NCBI GenBank assembly: GCA_015680685.1
Contig: MNCI01035248.1
Coordinates: 1-64,000 of the forward strand
Origin: Gnetum montanum
Lineage: Eukaryota; Streptophyta; Gnetopsida; Gnetales; Gnetaceae
Reading direction: 5' to 3'
Length of the DNA stretch: 64,000 nucleotides
Shown: positions 45,580 to 56,495 of the stretch, one piece after another
Numbering within the stretch: the first letter of the stretch is position 1
Layout: each line of letters begins with the position of its first letter
The notes under the pieces: model-generated
Seen by the model: the letters and a program-made list of their open reading frames with translations, nothing else
Told to the model about the DNA's origin: nothing
Databases searched by the model: none
Translations under genes and position numbers: made by a program

Positions 45580-46519
45580 GATCGCGGCACATCCTCAGCA
45601 TACATCTATGCCAATTTACAACAAGCGAGCGTGCACAGTGCCGACATGGGGTGGGACATTGTAGTTCTAGAATGTAGTTCACGACACCAAGAAAACACCC
45701 TCTCGAACATATGAAATGCCACTGCTCCTGGAATCTTGCTGATCCTTCGAAGATGTCGTACAAAATCTTGCTAATGCTCCAGACCTACTACCACCACATC
45801 TCATCACCCTAGTAGTAGCTTCCCTAGTTAGTACCTACTACTAGAGTTCTAGCAGTATTGTGGCCTAGCCACAATGTTGTTAACCTCCAACCCTTGCCAG
45901 CATCTGAGCTTAAGAGACGTTTAGCTGTTGGGAAGCCAATCTCATAACTGAACTGAAAATGCTTGCCTTGGGTAGGGATTCCTGAGCATCCGCATTCACA
46001 GCAACTCCTAGGATCCTCAGTGCCAGGCCCTCCATGCTAATGCTACTAAGGCTGATTCTAGCCTTCCTAGTTTGGATGCTGCATGCCTCAACAACAACAT
46101 CAATTGCTCTAGCAGCATCCATAGCAAGACATTTTCCTTTGTTTTGCATCATCATTTTTTCTTCTGGTTTGCTCTCTATTGTGTTTGTAGGGTACATACT
46201 AGAGGGGCATCGATTGGAGGTGTGTTTCGCCATGGTAGCAGATGCTACAGAATTACAAGGTGGTTGTCTTGATTAGCTTGGCTACTTCAGAGTGCACATC
46301 CTATCCTTCCCCTTTAAGTTCCCTTCATTCCTTGCACCCACAATTCCATTCTCTCCCCTCTTTTACAAGCTTTTCCCAATGCTTGTTAAGCCCTCCTATT
46401 TGCCCAACTACAAAGTCGATGATGGACGTAACATAGCTCACCACATGGGAAGCATTTGTAGGTAGGTTAAAGCCTCATGTGGATGTAACACAACTCATCC
46501 TGGGAAAGAAACACCTGTT
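45580..46519 (-). pseudogene. Second antisense coding block before the 3' LTR
   Basis: On the minus strand a TTTTTGCAG acceptor-like site (46522-46520) opens a piece reading EQVFLSQDELCYIHMRL. Near 46435 an IIDFVVGQIGGLNKHWEKLV piece follows. At 46233-45910 an open 107-codon frame contains MDAARAIDVVVEACSIQTRK and ends after SVMRLASQQLNVS. Another open stretch lies at 45763-45563. No family is recognised. The position, between the pol end and the 3' LTR and opposite in strand to pol, is where antisense extra ORFs of Grande-type Tat elements are reported. It could be part of the same gene family as 33065-37671, but I could not align the two by eye. Confidence 0.4.
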
Positions 46520-46943
46520 CTGCAAAAAGGTTGTTTGCAATTGTAAAAGGAAAAGTAACAAAAAGAAAAATCATAAGAGAGTAATAGCTCAGGCGCAAAA
46601 AAAAAATGTGCCTAAAACAAATGGCACATAAGCTATTTCATAATCACCCTCTCTAAGAATTTTAGTAAGAGTTCAAATGTCAACAAAAGCAAAGATGACC
46701 ATGCAAACAACTCCCTCACAAGCACTCTGATGAGGGATTCTACTAAGTTTCATCTTTACCATTTCCCTAAACCTCCTTCCCTCCCCGCTTAGCCCTTCCT
46801 TTTTCCATGCATAACCAATGCAACACTTTCAAGCATAGCTAAGCAACATCTTAATGATCACCAAAGAGTGATGTCAGCATTTTATCTTTCATGGTGTTTT
46901 GTATTCTTTGTCGATGTCTCTCGGGTCTATCCTCTAGACATTG
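46520..46943. other. Pre-LTR noncoding sequence
   Basis: No recognisable gene. Pyrimidine-rich and A-rich tracts precede the polypurine tract. Confidence 0.5.
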
Positions 46944-46958
46944 ACAAAGAGGGGCCAA
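46944..46958 (+). promoter_or_regulatory. Polypurine tract of the giant element
   Basis: ACAAAGAGGGGCCAA ends exactly where the 3' LTR begins with TGACACACC, the expected site of plus-strand DNA priming. Confidence 0.8.
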
Positions 46959-48759
46959 TGACACACCCTAAATTTTCAAGGCATTCTTGCTTCACCAAGT
47001 CCTTGAAATTCAAGTAGCATCATGGAAGTTTGGTAGAAAATGAATACTTTGAGTTTAGACCATCCAGTTTGGCAAATTTTCTATTTTCGGTGTCAATAGG
47101 CCCAATGGTCTCTCCAGCCTACCCACCTAGGTAGTTCATCCAGTTGACAGTCTACTCATAAGTGATGCATGGGGTTGTCAGCAGTGCTCAAGATGTGCAA
47201 AACTATTTGGGAATTTTTCTAGTCAAGAAGTTTGCTACGCTACGCTACGCTATGTAGCGTAGCATGGCTTAAAAGATAGTCGTAGGACAAAGTGCTATGA
47301 TATGATACACTACATAGCATAGCATAGCGTAGCAAAAGAAAGATAGTAAGGCCCAACTTGCTCAGTGATTTCAATTGCACTAAGTAAGCACTTCCTACCT
47401 TTAAAACAAGTTGCTCCGTTCGGCTTCAAGTCCTTCAGCAAAAATCCTCTTGCTAGAAAAGTAGCATATTAAGCAAAAACCACGCTATGTTGGCTACTAT
47501 GCTACGTAGCATAGCACAACATAGTGATAATGCAAGAATGACAAAAGGCATCTCAGAATTAGGATTAGAAAGTTTCCAAGCTTCATGTCGTAAAGAGCAA
47601 AGGTTGCAGATTGTCAGCATGATCTTCAAACAAACGTTCGCAATGCAAATCGTAGTTAAGGCCAGCTACTACACTATGCTATGCTACATAGCGTAGCAAA
47701 CATGCAGAGCTAGCCAATACAGTTTAAAGGCTTCTAGCACTTGTAATTAACTCCATAGCATATTTCTTCCTCAAACTGATGGCTACACTATCCTATGCTA
47801 CATCGTGTAGCATAGCGTAGCAAGCAGCTACGCTACGCTAACATGGCTACGCTCCATAGCGTATCATAGAGTAGTAGGAAGCTACACTACATCGGCATGC
47901 TTCATTCTTTGTCTACATTGATGGCACACCTAATCCCAACATATCTAGTTCTGACAATGTAATTACAACGTGGAAGGCCCATCATTCAACTTTGCATGTT
48001 CATGTAGTACGAACACGTCAACACCTTGTGGGTCCAGGACACATGGAATCCAAACCACATTTCTTGCATGTTCCTAGCCCTATAAATACCTTGACGATAA
48101 ATGCTCAAAGGGTTGGAAAATTAGCAATTCAAAGGACAAAAATTAGTTGGCAATTCCAAGCATTGTTGGCATCTATTTTCTGCAAATTAATTAAAAACAC
48201 CTGTTAGCAAAACCTGAGCAGGGTTGGCAATCTTGAGGATTGTGAACATTTGGGAGTTGATGAAAGTCAAATAGTTTACATTCCCATTCATCATTATGTT
48301 AGCTCTTTTCCATTACCTTTGTAGCATTTTGCATTGTTAGCTCTTGAAACCATGTTCAAGCACACAGTTGACTTGCTTTTGAACATCTTGGTTACTTTTG
48401 GGATCTCTGTGCTTCCCAGCATCATGCAACCGATTGTATCCACTTTGACAAAGTAAAGTTGTAGTCTTGAAGTAGTGCATTTCTTAACTCCCATTTACTT
48501 TATTCTCCTATTTATCATTGGACTTGACATTTTTTTTGTTCTTCGCATATAATAATCATTATTTTACATTATAGACATTGTTTTCAAATTACACATTTGC
48601 AATAGGTTTGGTGACATTGATTAAGTCCCTGTTTGATCAACTATTTAGGGCATCCCATTTCCATTTTATCCAACACAGCCCTAGCGCACATCCGGAGTTA
48701 AGACTGTCCGACCGACGACCTCTCAGTGTTTCCAAATGCTAATGTTTTTGGTTGCTACA
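46959..48759 (+). repeat. 3' LTR of the giant element (1,801 bp)
   Basis: It starts TGACACACCCTAAATTTTC and ends TTTTTGGTTGCTACA. It keeps about 245 bases (near 47080-47325) absent from the 5' LTR, including GCTACGCTACGCTATGTAGC. The TATA box TATAAATAC is at 48081. The TAGCATAGC clusters lie at 47230-47330, 47480-47525 and 47660-47870. Confidence 0.9.
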
Positions 48760-48764
48760 ACAAG
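48760..48764. repeat. Target-site duplication ACAAG, right
   Basis: It matches 26815-26819 exactly, directly after the CA end of the 3' LTR. Confidence 0.9.
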
Positions 48765-50302
48765 CTCTATGTTGAAACCACATAACCGAAACCAAAGTTG
48801 AGTTACAAAAATTTATAAACAAGTAGGATAAACAAAGACTTACCTCAAAAATGGGCACCAAATAGAACAACTCCTTGTGTAGCCCTCCTTTGACAAGTTT
48901 GCAACCTACAACTCTCAAATATGCTTGCTATTCCACACCTAACTGCCTTTGGAAGTGCCACAAAATAGGTAATGAAATGAGAAGGAACCTTGGGATTTCC
49001 TCTCTATGTCTAGCCTTGGAAACCCCTACTTCCTCTATTGCCTATGCCCTAGGGATTTATTAGAATTGGACTAGACCGTTATCTCTTTTTGCCTCCACTA
49101 CTTCCAGCTAGACCTACACATCATCCACCCAAAGTGAGGGCATAACTGAAAGGAATATTTACATTATTGTAGAGAAACAAAATTAAGAGATTTCGTATTA
49201 TGTAACAATAGCCCCAACCAATGCACAGGTAACAATAGCGTCGATGCCTAGTCGAAGGTAGTAGTAAGAAAATGTAATGTCAGCACCATGAAGGCCACCA
49301 TAAAAGCATGACATTGAAGGCATTCAAGTTAGGTATTACTTATTTTTTCCTGCTTGTTAAGTTGGACAATGCTTTGATGATATAACCTACCATAGATATA
49401 ATCAGGTAGTGTTGATCATTTGTTAGTAGACTTTAGATTTTAATGCCCAATCTAAACAAATATTCTAAAGTTCCATATTTTTTCAAGCTATTTAATCTTC
49501 CATTAATTTTTGAGAGAGTTGGAAAGGAAATTGTTAGTCCTCTCAATTACATTAAGCATATTGAATCTATTTCCACATAATTTAATTCTCATAGATGTTT
49601 TTTTTCTACTGAAATAAATATTCTTAAATGTAAAAAAGAATTGGTATTACAAATAGATGAAAAGAATTATATTCAATCAATTACATATTAAAATATTCCT
49701 AATTATTATAGTTTTCATCATTGTGAAGGACAATTGTTTAATGTTTACTATTTTCTGCTCAAGAAAAAAGATGTTGAGGAAAACAAAAAATGTTTTTAAG
49801 GTGAAAATGAAAAATAATAATTTGATGTTGAACAAGTGAATAATCAAGATAGTGTCAATGATAAGAATGATTAGCTAGTAATGAAGAAACTACAGATGAC
49901 AAAAACCTTTGTAAATAGTTTTACTTTCACTACAAGAAGTATTGATTAGTATGGACACACACATAGTGTGTAATGAAACTTTTTTCTTATGTAAGAAGAT
50001 TGCTATTTACTCAAAGATGAAACCTTTGGTTAATAGGTGGGGTTTAGAAGATGTTGAAAAGACTCAACATAAGATCAATAGTTATGGACATTATATGTCA
50101 GCATTTACTTTTCTACCTTTCTCTCTTACCAAAGTTGGTATTTTGACAGAGCTCTTTGTCACTATATCAATTTTTTTTGTGATTTTAAATTCAAACATAG
50201 ATATAGAAGATGATGTAAATGTTGTTAGAAGGATGACCATCCATCCTACTAATAATTAATTTTCCTCTCTAATGTTTTGAAAGTATCTATTGTAAGACCA
50301 TT
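48765..50302. other. Spacer, no gene recognised
   Basis: AT-rich sequence with short open frames. The longest (49942-50259, plus, 105 codons) contains WGLEDVEKTQHKINSYGHYM and a hydrophobic C-terminal stretch but no known motif. It may be a decayed transposon piece. Confidence 0.4.
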
Positions 50303-50304
50303 GA

Positions 50305-51242
50305 TGGTATAGTGGTTGCAACTCAATAGATCCCAATAGGATCCAATCCACAACTTTCAAGCAAATGTAGCTTAGAAAATACGAACAACACAAGAAAAAT
50401 AGAGAAAATTTCCCTCTTTTTTATTATGAAAATTCTCAAAATACATATAAAATACATCAAAGATGAGAAGCCAAGCTCACTCACAACTCTCCCAAGGATC
50501 TTAGAGGTCACACTTGTCCCTTTTCAATCCTCAATTGCTCAAAATGGAGCCCAAGCTCAAGACAAGACACTTATAAGAGATTTTCCTAACCTCTCTCAAG
50601 TAGTCTTCCTTGCCTCTTGCTCAACTTCCTTGCATAAGCTCTTCTCCCTGAGCTCTCAAAATATTTTTCTCCTACTCATGGATAGGGTTCTGCTATTTAT
50701 TACCACAACAATGGTCAATTACATCAATATTTATAAACAATTGGAAGATAAAAATCCTAGAAACCTTTCCTCAACTCAACATGAGGTTTTTAGATGTGTC
50801 CCAAGTCTTCTCATCATTTCCCTAGTTGTTTTCACTTGCTTTGGCTATTTCCTAAATTGGAATGGGCATTTTTGGAAGTTTTAGCATGCATCTGGGTCAT
50901 CTTAGACTTTGTTGGGATGTCTACTGTAAAACCGTAGCACTTAGGTAAGACATATACTATTTTTCATATGCATCTCATTTGGTCCCTAGATTTCTATTTT
51001 GAGATGTTTATAATTCCAGTTAGACATCTATCTTGTAGGTTCCAACAATAAAAATGGTTGTTTTGATGCTTATAACCTCTAATTGCCTTCAAATAAGTTC
51101 CCATAGACCCTGGAAACCCCTAAACCCATCAAAATGAACTAAAAACACCCCAAAACATCCAAGAATCATTCTCAACAAAATCAATAGAAAAGACACATAG
51201 CATGTATGGTAGAACAAGGGGATCATAAAAAGTGTCCCTACC
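50305..51242 (-). repeat. 3' LTR (about 938 bp)
   Basis: It aligns with 54453-55393 over its whole length, for example CAATCCACAACTTT, TCACTCACAACTCTCCCAAG and GTAGAACAAGGGGAT in both copies. Confidence 0.85.
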
Positions 51243-52615
51243 CTAGCTCTCCCACCCTTAAAAGTATCATGCTTCATGACGTTTCACAAGTTGGAAGGTG
51301 TCATACCTCCATGAATCAAGGCCATCACAATAATCATGACTCAATGCATTAAAAACATGAGAATGAATATCATTTAAGGATTTGGTTTTGAGCTTCCCTT
51401 ACTCATGGAAGCTTGTCCTCATGCCCCACCATGCTTCCATTATTTGAGCATCTCCTTGGAATGTTTTCCTTGCATCCCCATAATGACTCAAACCTGCACA
51501 AAAGTCATACAAAAATATGGAAAAATATTTGTTAACGTAAATCCATGGAGTAGGCCTCCTTGTCCTATGCCCAAATAGCAATGGAATTTCTCCACTTGCT
51601 ACCAAATGATCTTCCATATTCTTCTTGCATCTTTTTTCCAATACAAAATTCAATCTAGTGCCTTCACAAGTGCCCAAAAGCATTAACTAATATACTATTA
51701 CCATCAACACCCAAGATTGAACAATAGCCAGAAACATTCAAAAAATATAAATTAATTTTTGTTGTTCACTAGAGAAATCTTTCCTAAGTGTAGATGAGTT
51801 GCAAGAGATGTCTTATATGCAAAGGAGATGTCTATCATGAAGAGGATACATCTATCTCCCAAAGGAGACGTCTATCTCCTAGAGGAGACATTTCTCTTAC
51901 TAGGGCTAAAATTCAAGATGCTCATTTTGAGGTTTGAAACATCTAGACACCTTCAAAAAAGTTTCCATTGAACTAAAAATCCTCTAAACTCATCAAAATA
52001 AACTCCATATACACCTAGACATTCCAGAACACCTTGGAATCATCATTAAAAAGGGCAACACAAGAAGATACATAGAAACAAGACATACACATCCAAAATA
52101 CATTGAGGATTACATAAGTGTTAGGTGATGTTCTCATCATTTCTCTCACTCTTAAGAATTTCGTGCTTAATGACCTTCCACAAGTTAGAAGGCACCATGC
52201 CCCCATGACTTAAAGCCATCACACTTAGCACAACAATCAAGACTCAATGCATCAAAAACATGAAAATGAGTATCATTTGAGGTTTTGGTTTTATGCTTTT
52301 CTTGCTCATGAAGGCTTGTCCTCATTCCCCACCATGCTTCCTTCATCTGAGCATGTCCTTGGAATGCTTCCCTTGCATCCCCATGATGACTCAAACTTGC
52401 ACAAAAGTGGCACAAAAATTTTGAAAAATAATTGTTAGCATCAACCCATGGAGTAGGCCTCCTTGCCCAATGTCATTTCTTCACTTGGTACAAAATAATC
52501 TTCCTTATTCTTCTAGCATCTCGTTGCCAATATAAATTTCAGCCTAGCACTTACATAAGTGCCCAAAAGCATCAATCAACATACTACTACCATCAACACC
52601 CAAGATTGGATAGTG
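51040..52615. repeat. Direct duplication of about 690 bp
   Basis: Bases about 51040-51720 and 51920-52615 align throughout. Shared words include CATGGAGTAGGCCTCCTTG, CCCACCATGCTTCC and CATCAACACCCAAGATTG. The first copy includes the inner end of the 3' LTR. Divergence is visible, so the duplication is old and not an assembly effect. Short minus-strand frames in the copies (EAWWGMRTS in both) are repeat by-products. Confidence 0.8.
51250..51268 (-). promoter_or_regulatory. Polypurine tract
   Basis: The minus strand reads AAGGGTGGGAGAGCTAGGG just before the 3' LTR. Confidence 0.6.
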
Positions 52616-53220
52616 GCAAAAGCAAACTTCTTCTCATTCATATGAGAATCCAAGTAATTAGTCATAGTATCTATACTAAATTCATCTGCTTTAGCATCAA
52701 AGAAAATTTCATCATCACAAATAGCATTCACCCTTACAATCTTCTTACAACTAGGAAGCATCAATGAAGAATTTAAATTACCAACCTTACTATTAATAAT
52801 AGTGGACAAAAACCTAAACTTATTATTTTCATGCATCACAGTCCAACTATTATATTCACCATCAAAAACATCCTTATTATCATAATTCCAAGGTCTACCA
52901 AACATGATATTTGAATAATCAATAGGCAATACGTCATAAAGAATTTGATCATGAAAAATCCTAATGGAATAATCAATAAGGTACTATTCCTTAAATTGCT
53001 TATAATGATTCTTCATTAACCAATGCACTTTGTATGGATTAGGATGAGGAATTATGGTTAACCTCAATGACTTCACTACCTTTGTAGAAATCACAATTTC
53101 TTGTGCTCTACCATCAATAAGCACACTCAATGAATAACCCTTAACATCATAATGAGTTCTAAATAAACTCTTCCTCATAACATCCTCATTGGCACTATCC
53201 AACAAAAGTACAACTATTCA
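52576..53220 (-). pseudogene. Retrotransposon aspartic protease, broken
   Basis: On the minus strand SVLIDGRAQEIVISTKVVKS is the active-site block, with DGR for the family's DGGS or DSGA. Then HPNPYKVHWL corresponds to HPRPYQVAWV. After a stop, DVLPIDYSNIMFGRPWNYDN matches the family's CDVLPMD....LLGRPWLYD block, followed by DGEYNSWTV. The catalytic triplet is altered, and stops separate the two halves. Confidence 0.85.
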
Positions 53221-53289
53221 ATTCACTTTGATCAAAGTTCACATACATTCTTTGAAGATTCAAGTTCATCATCTTACATAGCTTGAATT

Positions 53290-54393
53290 TCCTTACCTTG
53301 ATGGCCATTCTTCTTTGGCTTTGTGCATTCCCATTTTTTATGATCTATTTCACTACAATTATAACATATATCTTTACCATGATCTTTACCCCTTAGAGAC
53401 CATTCCCTTCTTTTTCCCCCTCAAGGAGAAGTAGACTCTCTTTCCTTCTTCTTTGGTCCATCTTCACCGTCCTCCTTGGATGATTTCTTTGACTTGTGAG
53501 TGGTGTCTTTCTCATCCTTTTTCTTATGATCTTTGTCGTCTTCAGGGAAATTTTTTTGATTTTCATTTCAACCTTGAGAGCAAGATCATAGGCTTCATCA
53601 AAAGTATTAGGCTCATAAAATGCTAATTCTTGCTAATGTGACACCCTTAATCAAATAATGAAGTTAGAAGCCTGCTCATACTTAATCTAATGAACATTAG
53701 CTATTTCCAAGACTTTACAAAACTCAAAATAAAAATCCCTTACCTCTTGATCTGCTTGTCTGAGAAATTTTAGCTTGTTGATGACTTCATGATGGAAGGA
53801 TGTCCTCTTAAATTTTTTCTTTAGCATGAACTCTATGAGTTCCAACTCTCAATAGGCCTTCCATGTTCTTCAAGGTATTTGAGACATTCCTTGTCCCACC
53901 ATTTAGTTGCCAATCCTTCAAGTTTACCCTCAACAACATGAATCATTGTCTCCCAAGAAAGTTGCTCAACAAGAAAATACTTATTCATAGTTGTAAGCCA
54001 AGAAAGAAAGAAATATGTACCTTCAACACCTTTAAAGATGGGAATATCCTCATGAGGAACACTCAAAGCACTTCTTAACATCTTTACAAACCTTTAATAA
54101 TGATTTTTCTCATTATTAAAAGGAAACATTGGCTCATACCTTTGAGTTCTAGTCCCATCTCTCCTTGGACTTCTTTGATCATGTCTTCCTCTAGATCCTT
54201 ATAGCAATGCAAAAGAATTCTTTTCTTCAATCTCCTCGTGACTTCTTCTTGAAGTTTCTTTGAAATCTTGGTGCTTTTTGACGCTTACTTTGGGAATAAC
54301 TTCTTGCATTCCAGCCACAAAAGCCTTGAAGGAGGTTTTTAGTTCTTGAATTTGTTGTCCAAAATTTGAATTAGTATTCTTCTTAGGAGCCAT
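53290..54393 (-). pseudogene. Gypsy gag with CCHC zinc knuckle, broken
   Basis: It starts MAPKKNTNSNFGQQIQELKT at 54393. The gag domain is at 54081-53833, with FKGVEGTYFFLSWLTTMNKY, LEGLATKWWDKE and neighbouring blocks matching the retrotransposon gag family. A Lys/Asp-rich linker follows, then the knuckle CYNCSEIDHKKWEC (53366-53325), with Asp in place of the usual Gly before His. Several frameshifts. It runs on directly to the protease. Confidence 0.85.
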
Positions 54394-54439
54394 ACCTATT
54401 TCTCAACTCTTGCAGATGTGTGGATTCCTCTAAACCTTT

Positions 54440-54452
54440 GCTCTAATATTAA
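54440..54452 (-). promoter_or_regulatory. Primer-binding site, decayed Met-tRNA type
   Basis: The minus strand reads TTAATATTAGAGC followed by AAAGGTT, a mutated form of TTGGTATCAGAGC, abutting the inner end of the 5' LTR. Confidence 0.55.
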
Positions 54453-55393
54453 TCTTATATAGGAATTGCATCTAAATAGATCCAAATAGGACCCAATCCA
54501 CAACTTTAAAGAAAATCTAGATTAAAAAATAAAAACAACACAATAAAATAAAGAAAATTTCTCTCTTTTTTATTATGAAAATTTTTAAAATACATAGAAA
54601 ATATATCAAAGATGAGGAACCAAGATCACTCACAACTCTCCCAAGGATCTTAGAGGTCACACTTGTTCCCTTTCAATTCTCAATTGCTCACAATGGAGCC
54701 CAAGCTGAAGATAAGATACTTATAAGAGATTCTCTTAACCTCTTTCAAGTGCTCTCCCTTACCTCTCACTTAATTTCCTTGCACAAGCTCTCCTCCCTTA
54801 GCTTGCAAAGCTTTCTCTCATGCTCATGGTTAGGGTTATGCTCTTTCTTGCCCCAACAATGGTGAATTACATCAATATTTATAAGTAATTAGAAGATAAA
54901 AATCATAGAAACCTTTCCTCAACTCAACCTGAGGTTCTTTAGATGTTTCCCAAGTCTTCTCACCTTCTCCTTGGTTGTTTCCATCTTGCTTTGGCTATTT
55001 TTCGAATTAGAATGAGCATTTTAAAAAGTTTTCCCATGTGTCTAGGTCATCTGTAACTTTGTTGGAATGTCTACTATGAAAACCCAACACTTAGGTGAGA
55101 CATCTGCTATTTTTGGTAGGCATCTAATCTGGTCCTTAGATGTCAACAATTCTAGGTAGACATCTACCCTAAGACATCTACAATTTTGGTTAGACATCTA
55201 TCGTGTAGGTACCAAAAATAAAAATGCTCATTTTGATGCATGGAATCTCCAGATGACTCCAAACAAGTCTCCATAGATCTTAGACCTCCTAAACTCATAT
55301 AAATGAGCCAATAGCACCCCAAAACATACAAAAATCCAAGAATCATCATAGCCTGTAGGGTAGAACAAGGGGATTGGAAGAGGTGTCTATACA
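54453..55393 (-). repeat. 5' LTR (about 941 bp)
   Basis: It opens TGTATAGACACCTCTTCC on the minus strand and aligns with the 3' LTR at 50305-51242. Confidence 0.85.
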
Positions 55394-55398
55394 CCAAT

Positions 55399-56339
55399 CC
55401 ACTTGAGTAGACATACCTATAATTGAAAATTTATATCTTTCCATGCTATTTTTGTCGCTTTTTACTCATTGATTAAACATGTGATGCACTGTTTTTATTT
55501 CCTTATCGTTAAATATTTTTTTAGAATCCAACACCACCCTCCCCCCAACCTCTCTTAGCAAAATATTTTTATGTTATAAAAATGGTTCCTTGAAAATATT
55601 CAGTTTTGTATTTACATATTTTGTTGGATATTATGATATTAAGAAATATACTATAGGCTTTGTTTTTACTTTGGGAGGTAGTGTAAACTAGATGTTGAAA
55701 TTGCCAAAAGAAATATTGTGATATTATTTTCTAGAATATGTTACCTTAACCAAAACAATAAAGAAAATGCTATGGATAAAAATTATGTTAAACTAGTTTG
55801 TAATCCAACATTGTATTTTGTTTTCAAAACATATAGAGTTGTGGTTTCATTTTATACCACTAGCATTAGAACAAAGTGATTTTTTGTAATTAAAATGAAT
55901 TAAAAAACAAACAAAAAGAGCAATGCTTAACCTAAATTTTCATTTAAATTCACTTGGACCCTAGATTCCATCAAACTACGCCAGTTTCAAAACTCTTTTC
56001 TACAATTTTTTGTTTTAAATATCACTTAGTGCTCCTCAATAAAATCAAAATTGTAGCATGATTCATAGAAGCATGCATAACCTTATTGATGCAATTCATT
56101 TGATTTCAAGTAGAAGGTTGTTATGGATGAAGTCAAATTTCAACCATTGATTTGTAATTTAATTCTCATGGATGATAGATAAGGTCTAAATCTAATAGTC
56201 GTATCTTTAGAGCATATGTAGTTAAGCTCTATGATGGGTAAAGGGACGAATGGAAAAACAAAGAAAGAAAAGGCATTTAAGTCTTTATCTTGATCATGTA
56301 AAATAATGTTGTGGTGAAATTGCATCTCTTGATTGTAGA
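55399..56339. other. AT-rich spacer, no feature seen
   Basis: No gene, repeat or regulatory site could be supported. Confidence 0.6.
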
Positions 56340-56495
56340 TTTTTCCTTTATTTGGACATAAAATGTTCTTTTGTTTTTGTTTTTGTTTTATAGTATAATG
56401 TTTGATGTTTTGTTTGTTTGATTTTGTTTTTTAATAGCATGCTGTTTGATGTTTTGTTTGTTTGTGCATGATGTTTAATGTTTTGTTTTTATTTA
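56340..56495. repeat. TTTTG-rich repeat with ATGTTTGATG units
   Basis: GTTTTTGTTTTTG tracts and three copies of the phrase TGTTTGATGTTTTGTTTGTTTG or a variant (about 56398, 56443 and 56470). Confidence 0.75.

Larger units (their letters stand above)
26815..48764 (+). mobile_element. Giant Tat/Ogre-like Ty3/gypsy retrotransposon with nested insert
   Basis: A complete insertion bounded by ACAAG target duplications at 26815-26819 and 48760-48764. It has LTRs at 26820-28335 and 46959-48759, a primer-binding-like site after the first LTR and a polypurine tract (46944-46958) directly before the second. Plus-strand coding runs gag, protease, RT, RNase H. Integrase is not seen. The GHDTDYC-type gag motif, the DGA protease and the RT/RNase H style point to the Tat lineage (which includes Ogre and Grande). 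Two features are unusual: about 6 kb with an antisense, intron-bearing gene between protease and RT, and a second antisense block before the 3' LTR. A 4.9-kb element is nested in the RNase H. Stops in all frames make the element inactive. Confidence 0.9.
50303..55393 (-). mobile_element. Ty3/gypsy deletion derivative: gag and protease only
   Basis: A minus-strand element with LTRs at 54453-55393 (5') and 50305-51242 (3'), a Met-tRNA-type primer-binding site next to the 5' LTR and a G-rich purine tract next to the 3' LTR. It keeps gag (54393 to about 53290) and protease (about 53220-52576). RT, RNase H and integrase are gone. A direct duplication of about 690 bases fills the space before the 3' LTR. 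CCATT (50298-50302) and CCAAT (55394-55398) may be an imperfect target duplication. Gag and protease style resemble chromoviruses and related gypsy lineages. Confidence 0.85.

Noticed and set aside
49942-50259. A 105-codon plus-strand open frame
   Set aside because: It has no motif or splice context that can be named, and the hydrophobic C-terminal half is AT-driven. It is mentioned only within the spacer entry.
50303-50330. A phrase like TGGTATAGTGGTT suggesting a tRNA A box
   Set aside because: It falls at the end of an LTR, with no B box or fold at the right distance. No tRNA gene was found in the window.
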